From Rhynchopus sp. YZ270_cl-10 (lineage: Eukaryota > Euglenozoa > Diplonemea > Diplonemida > Diplonemidae), in NCBI GenBank assembly GCA_964035575.1, contig OZ037843.1, positions 1,612,001-1,676,000 on the forward strand: a stretch of DNA of 64,000 nt, in the 5' to 3' direction. Position numbers and translations under genes: made by a program. Shown here piece by piece: positions 49,415 to 60,600 of this stretch. The stretch's first letter is position 1, and the number at the start of each line of letters is the position of its first letter. Under the pieces are notes generated by a model. That model made no database searches. It saw only the letters and a list, made by a program, of their open reading frames with translations, and was not told the DNA's origin.

Positions 49415-49500
49415 GCTGTTGTTGGCCGCAGGGTACTTCTAGTGCTTTTCCTCCGGATGGCTGGCATCGTACAGTGGGTCAGTCAGAGAGGTGCCTGCAT
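49415..49500 (+). repeat. R2 repeat with partial extension
   Basis: GTTGTTGGCCGCAGGGTACTT is followed by the core CTCCGGATGGCTGGCATCGT and GAGAGGTGCCTGCAT. It lies in the flank after the transporter gene. Confidence 0.8.
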
Positions 49501-50079
49501 CAACAGCTGCAGGTTTGTTTTGTGTTGAAGACATCGATCGGACCATGATCGATCTGGTGGCGTGGACAGTTTTTGTGATGGAAAAGAGAGTGTAGGCGAG
49601 ACAAAAAAATGCGGCGTTCATTAGCTGTAGAAAGCTAGCAAAAGGGACGGCGTCGAAGCTGTTTGGGGGTTGCGCAATTGATTGCACAACAAAAAAAAAG
49701 GGGGCTTCTTTCAGAGGGATGTTCGCCTTCTGGTCTCTACATTTTTTTTTGGAAAGATTGATAACTGTGTAGACAATCCACGCAGCTGTTCTTCGCCTTT
49801 CACTTTTTTTATAAAGCTAGGTCATACGAAGTTGACAGAGGGGAAATTTCTACGGTCTCTCTAGCTGTTTTCACCCTCATTTGTGCTCCTCCCTTCTCAC
49901 ACCTCATCATCTGTACGTCAGGACTTTCATTTTCTTACCTTTTCTATTTGGCTCTGTTTTTTGCAAACATATCAGTTTTCAAAAAAGGTGGAAGCGTACA
50001 AACTAACAAACTCTCCCCCTATTTCGTTCCCGTTTTTTCCTGTGTTGGGTGAAGATAGTTATTGACACCGTACTGTTTT

Positions 50080-50153
50080 TGGGTGTCCACCCCGGTACAG
50101 CTGGTCATGTACCAAGGTACACTGGAGAGGGCTTTTGTATTTCAAGTCAGCAT
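50080..50153 (+). repeat. R4 repeat
   Basis: GGGTGTCCACCCCGGTACAG, ATGTACCAAGGTACACTGGA, GAGGGCTTTTGTATTTCAAG. Here the two GGTAC blocks are separated by CTGGTCAT. A T-run follows. Confidence 0.75.
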
Positions 50154-50325
50154 TTTTTGTGTCGGGTTGTGCAACGAGCTCCTTTGATTAAGGTATCTGC
50201 GCCAGTTCACTTTTACCCCAATTGTTTTTCCCCATGTATGTGTGCGCGAATCTTTATCCAAGTTTTCTTTCTTTTTTTAGATGTGTGAATTTCACTGAAA
50301 GGAACATGAATCTTCATTTTGTTTT

Positions 50326-51858
50326 GGGATAAGGACAGTCTGGCCCACTACGTTTGACTTTTGGACAGTATGGGCCCAACATGTTTCGATAAAGACAGTT
50401 CAGCCCCGAACGTTTGTAAAAAAGACAGTTCAGACCCAAAACGTTTGCAAAAAAGACAGTTCAGACCCAAAACGTTTACAAAAAAGACAGTTCAGACCCA
50501 AAACGTTTGCAAAAAAGACAGTTCAGACCCAAAACGTTTGTAAAAAAGACAGTTCAGACCCAGGCAGCTGCACCCATCTGAGCCCAAAAATGCCACCCCT
50601 GAGTGGGTCTTGGGCACGGCTATCACCGTGCGCTGGTCAGAGGTCTGACCAGGTATACCTGGTCAGACCACCTGTTATTTGGTCACATTTACCGGTACGT
50701 ACCCAGGCGACCAGGTGACCAGGTACCCAGGTACACGGTACACTGGTGTACAAGGAAAAAAGTCGTGAAAGAGCAACCACAGCTCCACATGACAAACACA
50801 AAAGTGTCCAATCACGTGGGGCATTCATGCACTGAGGAGATAATAATCCAACAATTTACAAGAAAGATTACTTAACCTACTGCTGGAAATTGCCAGGTCG
50901 TAGTAACACACAAAGTGTGCCTCCGTTCGGGAAGACCGGATATTCTAGAGACCAAAAAGGCCTCTTCCGCTAGTCAAGGTATAACCGAGTGAACGGCCCA
51001 AGACCCCCGTGGAGAAGTTAAATGCTGTAATGCTATCAAGTAGAAACTGCGACCACTGTCTTACCCTCCTCAATGCATGGTGGAAGATGTCTTTGACAAC
51101 AAATATCCTGTACCCAGGTACCCATATTCCCAGACCCACGCAGTACCACGTCGCAGTACTACGCAAAATTTACCACCAGACCCTGTCTTCGTGCACCTTA
51201 AGTACAACGCCGCAGACAGGCCAAACATGCGTTGGAATCAGAGGAATGCCTGCTGTGCAGTGTATCAAACATGAGAACCAACTCCCAGCAACAAGGGGCG
51301 CCTTTTGGCGGGCGTTGTTGAGGGTGTTTGGGGTGCAAAGTTTTCCACAATTTTGATGCTAGATAGATGTTATAATAAAGAGAATTCAGAACAAAACAAC
51401 ACCCTGCCCCATACACACTAAATTGTCATACTTCAAGAGCATGCCTGGGCCAAAATTGTTGTGATCCAAATGAGTAAGGCCACCAACAAAGTCTTTTGGA
51501 CTTTTTTGTTGCGTCGACTCTGGCAATTGGGGTGCGTGTACGTATGTACCTGCGTATCTGGGTGCCTGGGCACCCCAGTGCCAGATTCAGCGGGGGGTAC
51601 CCCCGCGAACACCCCTCCCACCAGAAACCCACAAACCCTCCCTACCGCTGCCTGGGTCTGAACTGTCTTTTTTGCAAACGTTTTGGGTCTGAACTGTCTT
51701 TTTTGCAAACGTTTTGGGTCTGAACTGTCTTTTTTGTAAACGTTTTGGGTCTGAACTGTCTTTTTTACAAACGTTTGGGGCTGAACTGTCTTTATCGAAA
51801 CATGTTGGGCCCATACTGTCCAAAAGTCAAACGTAGTGGGCCAGACTGTCCTTATCCC
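50326..51858. mobile_element. Long-arm fold-back DNA element 1, 9-bp duplication
   Basis: The outer ends are GGGATAAGGACAGTCTGG and its complement. TTTTGTTTT flanks both sides (50317-50325, 51859-51867). The arms, about 220-250 bp, contain tandem 31-bp units (GACAGTTCAGACCCAAAACG plus TTTGCAAAAAA); the left arm has five variants and the right four. The interior includes the 400-bp repeat 50721-51120 and a block (51170-51480) found inverted in element 2. Long inverted arms and 9-bp duplications fit Mutator-like non-autonomous or fold-back elements. It carries no transposase. Confidence 0.8.
50721..51120. repeat. 400-bp dispersed repeat, copy 2
   Basis: It matches 15601-16000 with few differences. 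Here it is part of the interior of long-arm element 1. Confidence 0.9.
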
Positions 51859-52372
51859 TTTTGTTTTTTTTTACGCCCAGTGTTGTACCTCGTATGGAAA
51901 CCTGATAAATTCCATGTAAAAGGCTTCGCAAAAGGAAGAATAAAAAATGACAACAAATGAACAAAAAAGACCGCTACGAGTGTTTTTTTAGGAAAAAATT
52001 TTAGAATGCACTTTTTTTTCTTACAGAGATCTCTTGAGATCGTATAAACACGGCCAGAATAACACTTTTTTAGTTATTCTTTTTGTGTAGAAAACTTCCT
52101 TTTTTCCCTCCCTTTTCAAAGTGCACTACTGCTTAAGCAGGATCATCTTGTCTAATACAAGATACGTTTCCCACTCGGTAGACACGTCAATTATGACAAT
52201 AACTGTTTTTTTTTTCTCGCGAAATACTTTTGTAAAAATTGGCCTCCCGACCAACGCACTTCAGCTGCGGTCTGTGTTCTTCTAAAGGTTTCGTGGTAGC
52301 AGTACACTCCACTCTTTCCATGTGTTTTCCAAGACCCCCCCTATTTTGTTCACATCTTCTCTCCATCCCCGC

Positions 52373-52430
52373 GGTGCACCAGTCATGTACCAAGGTGTCA
52401 GGAGGGCTTTTGTATTTCAAGTCAAATTAT
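52373..52430 (+). repeat. R4 repeat, partial
   Basis: GGTGCACCAGTCATGTACCA, AAGGTGTCAGGAGGGCTTTT and GTATTTCAAGTCAA match the 3' two thirds of the family. TTGTTCGCAG follows. A degraded R2 lies just after, at about 52455-52498. Confidence 0.6.
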
Positions 52431-52782
52431 GTTGTTGTTCGCAGGCACTTCTGCTTTCATCTGAGGCTGGCTGAAAGGGTCAGTCGATATGTCTGCATAA
52501 CAACGATTTTGTTTCAATGTCAGGATTCGAGATGAGGCAGGGGTTCAGGATCCGATTATAAACCTTTCCCCCTTTTTTGTTACTTTCCAACCGCCCTCTC
52601 GAGTGCATTCAGTTCTAATTGAAAGTGCATGGATGTAACCTATTTTTATACGCTGCATCCAGATATTTTGTCCACACAGACAAATACTTCCCTACTCCAC
52701 TAAATAAATCGAAATATGGTGCACTCAGCGGAGCCCAAATTCCACAAAAAAGCAACTTTATTCTTTTGATCTTTAGATCCTT

Positions 52783-54040
52783 CATGGATGTAGAAAGTAC
52801 GTGACGAAAAAAAAGTACTTTTTTTCCAAAAATCGGGTTACGTGATACTTCACGTACGTGACGTTTTTTGAAAAAAAAATTTACGTGATTTACGTGATTT
52901 CAAAAAAAAAACGAAAAAAAGTACTTTTTTTTTTTTGAAAAAAAAAAAAGTACTTTTTTTTCCACGTGAAAATCAACGTACGTGAAAATATTGGAGCGTT
53001 TTCGGCCATAAAAATGCCCGAAAACACCCGCATTTGCATTTCCGGAATCCGCCCATTCTGTGGTGGGGGATATACAGAAAAATGGACAAAATTTTAGTGA
53101 CTAAAATTTTCACGAAATATGAACCCACACCCAAATGGGTAAAAAAGTACTTTTTTTTTCCATTTTTCGTCACGTACTTTTTTACTTTTTTTTAAAAACA
53201 AGTAATTGCTATCGGAAAAAAAACGGCGTGTGCTGTGGAACTCCACCCTGTAGAAGTAACCTACAACACACCCAGCACTCTGCTCTTCTGCAGGTATGAT
53301 AACGCTCTTCGTACGCTGCCAGACCCACTGGGACGCCAGCATCTGAAATGTTCAAGAAGGGGGGCTGTCCTCTTCATCCAGCACCATCTGATCGATAGCG
53401 TTGTTGGACGTAGTCTCGGCAGGCTCGGCGTGTTCCAGCTCATTTTTGTCCACAGGGTCCCACGCAGTGTCGTCGTCGTTGGAGCAGTGCGGAAGAAGCA
53501 CAGAATGCACAAACGACAACACGTCGATCACACCAGGCACAGCAGCACCTCCAGCAAATCGCTTGGATGCTACGGTGCTTTCGAAAATCACGCGGGGTTT
53601 TCCACAGCACACCCCGTTTTTTTCTTAGCAATTAGTTGTTCTTGTTGTTATTGTAATTTTCAATCACCTTCCTTCAACCCTTGTAGGATCAGTTCATATT
53701 TTTTTTCGCGAAAACTTGAAATTACACATTTCAAGAGAACAAATTAAAAGGGTCCTTATTTGCATTTTTGGGCTCCGCCCGTGCAGTGGTGGGGTCAATC
53801 TCGAAAATTGGACAATTTTTTGACCACTTAAATTTTGAGAAATATGAGCCCGGTTGCTTATACGTGGGGCCCATTTTCGGCTAAAATTTTCCTCAAAATC
53901 TGGTTTTGTAAAATTGACCCTTTACTCCCCCCCCACATCGATTTCAATACTATACCTTACTTCACCTACGGTTGCCCTTACAGGGGGGGTGAAGGAAGGT
54001 AAGTTGAAAAAAAGTACGTGAAGTACTTTCTACATCCATG
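52783..54040. mobile_element. 1.26-kb inverted-repeat element carrying a gene-like fragment
   Basis: CATGGATGTAGAAAGTAC at the left faces GTACTTTCTACATCCAT at the right. GATCCTT is present on both sides (52776-52782, 54041-54047), a likely 7-bp duplication. Subterminal DNA is rich in ACGTACGTGAC- and AAAGTACTTTTTT-type palindromes. The interior holds two GGAATCCGTCC-family repeats and a higher-GC block at 53225-53640. Confidence 0.7.
53225..53640 (-). pseudogene. Possible captured gene fragment
   Basis: This block is clearly more GC-rich than the element around it. The - strand frame at 53352-53612 reads GVIDVLSFVHSVLLPHCSND then an acidic stretch (NELEHAEPAETTSNNAIDQM, VLDEEDSPP), which looks protein-like. 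I do not recognise a family. It may be a piece of a host gene picked up by the element; strand and frame are uncertain. Confidence 0.3.
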
Positions 54041-54240
54041 ATCCTTGGTATCTTTCAAAAAAAAAAAAAAAAAAAAAAAAAAAGCTTTTTACTGCTGTCT
54101 CCATGTATATTGGTGCAACAGAAACAAGAGTACCAAAAGTAATAAGGACCTTAGGTGACAGCTTTGTCATGTAAGGACAGCCTGTTGAAGCAGGTGACGG
54201 ATGCTTTCTGGTAAATTCGATGGGTGGGGGTTTCATTTTA

Positions 54241-54282
54241 TGTACACACTGTTCACGAGAGGGCTTTGTATTTCATGTCAAC
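54241..54282 (+). repeat. R4 repeat, 3' part
   Basis: TGTACACACTGTTCACGAGA then GGGCTTTGTATTTCATGTCA, followed by a T-run and CAACCTCCCCAG. The 5' third of the repeat is missing. Confidence 0.65.
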
Positions 54283-55566
54283 TTTTTTTTGGCAACCTCC
54301 CCAGTCCCCCTTCCTAACGAACGTAAACATACAACACTATCACATCAACGAAAACACGCTCTCCCCTCCATAGCCCCTCTTTTCTCACTTATTTTTTCCT
54401 CCTACTTATCAGAGGTTTTTTTAGGGACCGGTATTTTTGAGCTTAGGGGGGGTGAGATGATTTTTGGTCAAAAAAATTTTCGCGCGCTTCGCGCGCGAAG
54501 ACCCTGGAGAAGCTAGTTTGTGGGGTTTTTGGAATCCGTCCGCGCTGTGGTGGGGTCAATTTGACGAAATGGGCAAGTTCTTGCTTTGGTCAAAATGGGT
54601 GTAAGGTAAAGGGGCCAGTGAAAACATAGAGGATAATATACGAAACAAGAAAAGGGTGAAATGGGTCAAGGGCTGCCCGCCGCAGGCGGAAAATTTTGAT
54701 ATCATTCACTTTTTTGGGGTCAGCAACGAGTACCATGTCATGGGAAGAGTGGGATGCTAGCTTGCGCCGCAGGCGCACGGTACGCTACTTTTATTGTTTC
54801 GCCACATCCTTTTTCTCATTCCCCGTTTGGTTCTACGAGTTCCGTCCGTCAAATGTTAGAAACACTTGTACTTTATAGTCTTTGGAAAACACCTTCTAAC
54901 TCCGCCCTCGGCACCCTACATCAAGCTTGCTCCTCGAATCACCCAGTTCACAAGCATGCTCACCCCCCCTAAAAACTCAAAAAAAATCGTGAGAGGGGGT
55001 GAAACCCCCCCTCACCCCCCCTAAAAAAAAACTCTGCTACTTATTTTTTTAGTTGCTCTCTTGTCTTCATCGATCTGGTTAGCGGTTGTACAAGCATATC
55101 CTGTCCACACCACAAACCTCTACCCACATGGTGCAATGAATGACGCCTTCTTCTATACTGAGCTCCTCCTCTGTTCCACTTTAATCCCGCTGCGCCAATT
55201 CGCAGATCGACAAGACGACGAATCTTGTCAGAGCTTGTCAGCATGCTCCTTACTCCCGTCAGTGAAGTCGGCCCTGGTAATTATGGCATCACAGTAGATC
55301 ATGTGGTCCTGGATGGACTTTTCCCAGTCTCTCGATGAAGGCAAGCTTCTGAGGGCCCGGATCTTCAGCGAGTCCTAGACATTGTCTTTCCGAAGAAAGG
55401 CATGTGTTCCACTGGGTTGCGACTCCAAGTGTCCATAATCATTGTCCTTTTGGGGTGTTTCCCATTGCTATGCAGACGCAATCCAACGCTGTAGCTGGGA
55501 GTGTCTAGATGAGCCCTTAGCTCAGTCTCTGCGTCTTTGTTAGTGCCCCACACAATGAGGTTGTAG
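54283..55566. other. Intergenic repeats
   Basis: 54481-54498 is a CGCGCGCTTCGCGCGCG palindrome, similar to one at about 27337. 54528-54600 is a GGAATCCGTCC-family copy. 54648-54720 (AAGAAAAGGGTGAAATGGGT, CCGCCGCAGGCGGAAA) matches 17627-17680. 54955-55030 has a direct repeat of CACCCCCCCTAAAAA. No gene is supported. Confidence 0.55.
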
Positions 55567-55650
55567 TACTGCATGGTTAGGGTCCACTCACGATGCACTG
55601 TTCCTGTACCAAGGTGTTCATGTGAGGGCTGTTGTATTTCAAGTTCGTCA
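55567..55650 (+). repeat. R4 repeat, divergent
   Basis: GGGTCCACTCACGATGCACT, CCTGTACCAAGGTGTTCATG, GAGGGCTGTTGTATTTCAAG. The order of blocks is as in the 50080 copy. Confidence 0.55.
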
Positions 55651-55706
55651 ATCTTTTCGCGGATCCGCCAAGAGAAACCACGTTTCAACTAAAAGCATTC
55701 TTTTTT

Positions 55707-57495
55707 GGGGTAAGGACATTCTGGTACCCCCAAGTTTGACTTTTGGACAATTCAGACCCACAAGGTTTCGATAAAGACAATCCAGACCCACAAGGTTTAC
55801 GATAAAGACAGTTCAGAACCACAAGGTTTGCATTTTGGACAGTTCAACCCCACAAGGTTTGCACTTTGGACAGTTCAGACCTTGTGGGTCTGAACTGTCC
55901 AAAATGCAAACCTTGTGGTCTGAAGTGTCCAAAATACAAACCTTGTGGTTCTGAACTGTCCAAAAGTCAAACCTTGTACGTGTTTTCTTCTTCTAAGGTG
56001 CTTGCTCTCCATACCTAGACCCTCGAATTTTTTTTCTTGACCCCATACACATGGGTGCATTTCGACGATTTGAGGCCATTCAAAGCAAAAGTTGGCACTT
56101 TTGAGCATCTGGGGGGTCTAAAACACGGTTTTGCGTACACCACGCTGGATGATAGGGGTCACATGATAGGTCACATCATGTGGCCATATATCAAGTTACA
56201 CCGCAAAAATAAACCAGACCCTGTCTTCGTGCACCTTTTTTCACCCACCCATACCTCACAGGATTACACCAAAATAATGAAAATTGGGTTTCAAGTACCC
56301 TGTTTCTCTCAGAAGTCAGTCACTGCTATTGCCATTTAACCCAGGGAGCGTAGCTAGTGCAAGAAATTCGACCTTTGGAAACTTTCCGGAAAGTCTGTCC
56401 TCTGCTCGCGGAGGACGAGGCACAAAAAAATATTGCGTTCCCCCAGAAAGCGCACATTTCACACTCCTTGTGGGTGGTCTTGTTGCCTTTTTTGTCACAG
56501 TAATTTTGGCCCAGGCATGCTCTTGAGCATGACAATTTAGTGTGTATGGGGCAGGGTGTTGTTTTGTTCTGAATTCTCTAGTTATCTGAGTCAATCGCGG
56601 GTGGTGGTTTGTGTAGCGTGAGGCGCTCTTTTTAACAAACTTCCTGCAGTCGATAATAACCTTTAAGGGGGGGGGGGGGGGGTGGTTTGCGGACGCTGCC
56701 ATATGCACTGTTGTTATTTCTTCGGATTTATCATCATACAGCGTAACATAGTGGATTCGCCTGGTCGACACAACCTTTGATAGATATGGGATAACCAACC
56801 CCCTTCGACCCCTCGTGGGTTCACTGAACAAGCCCTCGTGGTAGTTAAACGCGATTGAACATTTAAATTCCTAGAGATGAAAGAACAAGACAACACTTCT
56901 GTACCCGCGCATCAAAATTGTGGAAAACTTTGCACCCCAAACACCCTCAACAACGCCCGCCAAAAGGCGCCCCTTGTTGCTGGGAGTTGGTTCTCATGTT
57001 TGATACCTGCACAGCAGGCATTCCTCTGAGTCCAACGCATGTTTGGCCTGTCTGCGGCGTTGTACGAAGACAGGGTCTGGTAGATTTTTGCGGTGTAACT
57101 TGATATATGGCCACATGATGTGACCTATCATGTGACCCCTATCATCCAGCGTGGTGTACGCAAAACCGTGTTTTAGACCCCCGCAGATGCTCAAAAGTGC
57201 CAACTTTTGCTTTGAATGGCCTCAAATCGTCGAAATGCACCCATATGTATGGGGTCAAGAAAAATAATTCGAGGGTCTAGGTATGGAGAGCAAGCACCTT
57301 AGAAGAAGAAAACACGTACAAGGTTTGACTTTTGGACAGTTCAGAACCACAAGGTCTGAACTGTCCAAAGTGCAAACCTTGTGGGGTTGAACTGTCCAAA
57401 ATGCAAACCTTGTGGGTCTGAATTGTCTTTATCGAAACCTTGTGGTCTGAATTGTCCAAAAGTCAAACTTGGGGGTACCAGAATGTCCTTACCCC
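55707..57495. mobile_element. Long-arm fold-back DNA element 2, 9-bp duplication
   Basis: The outer ends GGGGTAAGGACATTCTGGTA and its complement are flanked by perfect TTCTTTTTT copies (55698-55706, 57496-57504). Arms extend about 430-520 bp: 55707-56230 pairs with about 57063-57495. They start with tandem CAAGGTTTG..GGACAGTTCAGACC units related to those of element 1. The interior (56460-57060) shares blocks with element 1 in inverted orientation. The unit is non-coding. It inserted in a T-tract only 127 bp before the ATG of the next gene. Confidence 0.85.
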
Positions 57496-57621
57496 TTCTT
57501 TTTTTTTTGTGGACTGGATCAACAAAACTGCTCCCTTCCCTCTGCTCTTTTGAACGTAACACAACCACTCCCATGCTCCTCACTCCTCAGAAGACAAACC
57601 TTTTTTTCGTCGTTTCTGCAA

Positions 57622-60600
57622 ATGGGTTCCAATCCGGATCTGAAGCCAGGCGACAACAACAGGTCTGCCCTGGTGAGCGCGCAGGCCTTGCTGATGGAGA
57701 ACTACACAACACCGTCACAGGCGGTCCCGCATGGATCCTTCAGGTGCACATCGTACGCTCCTGTGGACGGGTCTGCCCCACAGGCGCACATCTTCATCAT
57801 CGACACTGACGACAACAAGACGGTGCGGCACTACCAAGAGGACCCCGCCAGCTTCACTGGCTGGACTGGTGAGGACATCGGTCTGAATGGGTCGAAAACT
57901 AAACAGCTGGTTGCAGGCTACGATGAGAAGGGACTCGTTCTGTTCTGTCTGAGCACCTCCCTCGAGGTGAGCTACATGCGTGCCCTCCCAGTCAACAAGA
58001 AGGGCAAAGTGACCTTCCTCCCCATGACGTGGACGACCATCGGGGCATTCCCGTCTAAGTACAGCTCGCACTCCACGACGCAGGTGCTCTCGCTTGCCAC
58101 AGACATGAAGCTGTACGCAGGGTGGGAGCGGACCGACACCAGCAGCGAGTATCTGGTGTGGCAGATCGACTGGTCGAAGACGTCGGACAACTGGTCGCAG
58201 CTGCAGATGGACCACAGCCACAAGTACTTCTTCACCCTGCAGGGTGGTGACGACAGTGTGTACGTGTCGGTGTCCGACAGCAACGGGGACAATTTCTACA
58301 TCAACCGTTACGAAGACAAGTCGTGGACAACAATCTGGACAAGCAGCAAGTACAAAAGCAAGCAGCTGGAGGCCACGACACTGCCGCAACAGAAGAACTG
58401 CCACGGGGTGTACTCACGCGACTCAAGCAACACGTTGCAGTGGCATTCGTACAACAGCTCCACAAAGGAGACGACGTCGACGGAGCTGATGAAGATGCAC
58501 GTTGAGGACTTCACTGTCGTGCAAGGGGAGACGTCTGAGTTCGAAAAGATCATTGCTGTGACGACGGACAACCTTCTGTACTCCGTGTCGTACGACGGGA
58601 CGGACTTCTCTGACCCCATTCAGGTGGGTGCAGCTGCGTCCGACATCATCGGTGCTTCCTTTTCTGGGGACACGAACCACGCAGCACTGTTCTACTCGCA
58701 CACTTCGGGGAACCTTGTGGAGATGACACAGAGCAGCGACGATGCGTTCCACCGTACACACGTGTGCGTCGAACCCGACGAGACGTTCAAGGACCCAAGC
58801 GAGTCGTCTGGGATCGCTGCAGGGTACCACTATGGTTCCCCAGAGCTGTTCTCGATGTCGGGCTCGAAGATATACCGCTACACTGCGAACTCAAAGGCAG
58901 ACCTGCTTCAGCACCTTTGGACGAAAAACGATGCCGACTTCCCCGACAACCACACACCAGCCTCCATCTGCAACACGACAGACAGCAAGGGTCGTATCGT
59001 GCTCTTCTGTGAGGACGACAAGGGGGAGGTGTGGGTGCGCACCTTTGGTGTGCCTCAGGGGTGGCAGTCGCTTGGGAACGGACCTTCGGGCGGGATCTCC
59101 AAGGTCTTCAGTGCGGGGCTGGTGAACGACGTCGTGACGCTGATGTCAGTTGTGACGTTTACATCGGAGACGAAGGTGTACAATGTGATCCTCACTGCTG
59201 GCGACGACTTTGGGAAGTGGGATCAGGCGACGTCGAACGACCATGGCAGTGCGACCAGCGTTTCTGTTGGGCCGAACAGCCACGCAGACGGGTTTTTCAC
59301 AAACTCAAAGAACGGTGGGATCTACTTTTATGAGTTGGGGACCCTGAACTCGCAGCAGACGTACTCGCATTCCATCAAGTACGACACAGTGTACGCAACG
59401 CCGACCAGCACAGACGAAGTCATTGCGGAGTCGCAGCACACGCTGCACTACGTGACCCCGTACGAGGACCAGCGCATCTCGTACCGTCAGTTCAACAACG
59501 GCAGGCTTTCGATGTACTACAACGAAGCAGGGCAACTTGTTTTCTTGGACTCTGGCTACGGTGACTCGTACTACATCTACCGCATCACGATGACGTCACC
59601 AGGACAGTTCTCCACCGACACAACGGCAGCGACAAGCTGCATTGCGGCCGTCGGACTCAGTGACGACGTCGTCTTTGGACGTGACAATAACACGTACCCC
59701 TCGCAGTTCAAGTTGAAGAATCAGTCAGACCTCCTTCCGACGTACACCGTTCCCAGGCTCCAGCAGAAGACTGGAGACAACAACGAACGTCCGCTGACGA
59801 AGTTTGCGTCGTGGAACATCAACTTCATGGTGACGGACAAGAACGGGGTCGGTATGGCGGGCCAAAAGGTGTCGTACAAGCCTGTTGAGGACGACGTGGT
59901 GCTGCGTGTGAACGGGAAGCTTGTGAGCGTTGGGCAGAGCGACCCGGAGATGGTTGCACACACAAACGCACGTGGTGCTGTCAACTTGATGAGTGTTGCT
60001 GACTCCCTGCACTGCCCTGTGTTCGAGGTGTGGACAGACCTGCACACCGACCTTGACGACGAAGCGACGTCTGTCCTTGAGCCGAACAACGAGGAGCAGC
60101 TGTACCTTGGGCAGGTGACGCTGGAGGAGCTTCAGGACGCAACCACACACGACCTGAAAGGGGACGGCAAGCGCGAGAAGCTGTTCCCGTCGGACCAGGA
60201 AGGGCTGAACCAGGACTTTGTGTTGGGACTGCACGCCACTGTGAACGCAGGCACACATTCGACAGACATCACAAACGCGTACGACCTGAGCTCCATCACC
60301 TCACGCAACAGCAGGGGCACGATCCTCCACTCGACCACCCACGCACGTGCACACGAGATCCGCCGACTGGACCCAAAGACCTGCGCGAAGACAAGCTTCC
60401 GCATCAAGTACCTCCGTAACGCAAAGGGGAAGAGGAGTGTTGAGTACGAGTCGCTTCCGCCAAACGTCGTGTCCACGATTATCGATGACATGGACGGTGA
60501 GCCGTACACAGGCACGTACGGTGAGCTTATGGCGAGTGCGAACTTAGGCTTCGTGGACGTGACGGGGACAGCCTTCGTTGGTGAGGATGCGACGAGGCCT

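Noticed and set aside
50395-50572. CRISPR-like array of 31-bp repeats
   Set aside because: Units are directly adjacent without spacers, occur in inverted form at the other end of the element and lie in eukaryotic DNA. They are transposon arm repeats.
55365-55688. 107-codon - strand frame, possibly a retroelement remnant
   Set aside because: It overlaps an R4 repeat, and neighbouring frames give no reverse transcriptase or endonuclease motif.
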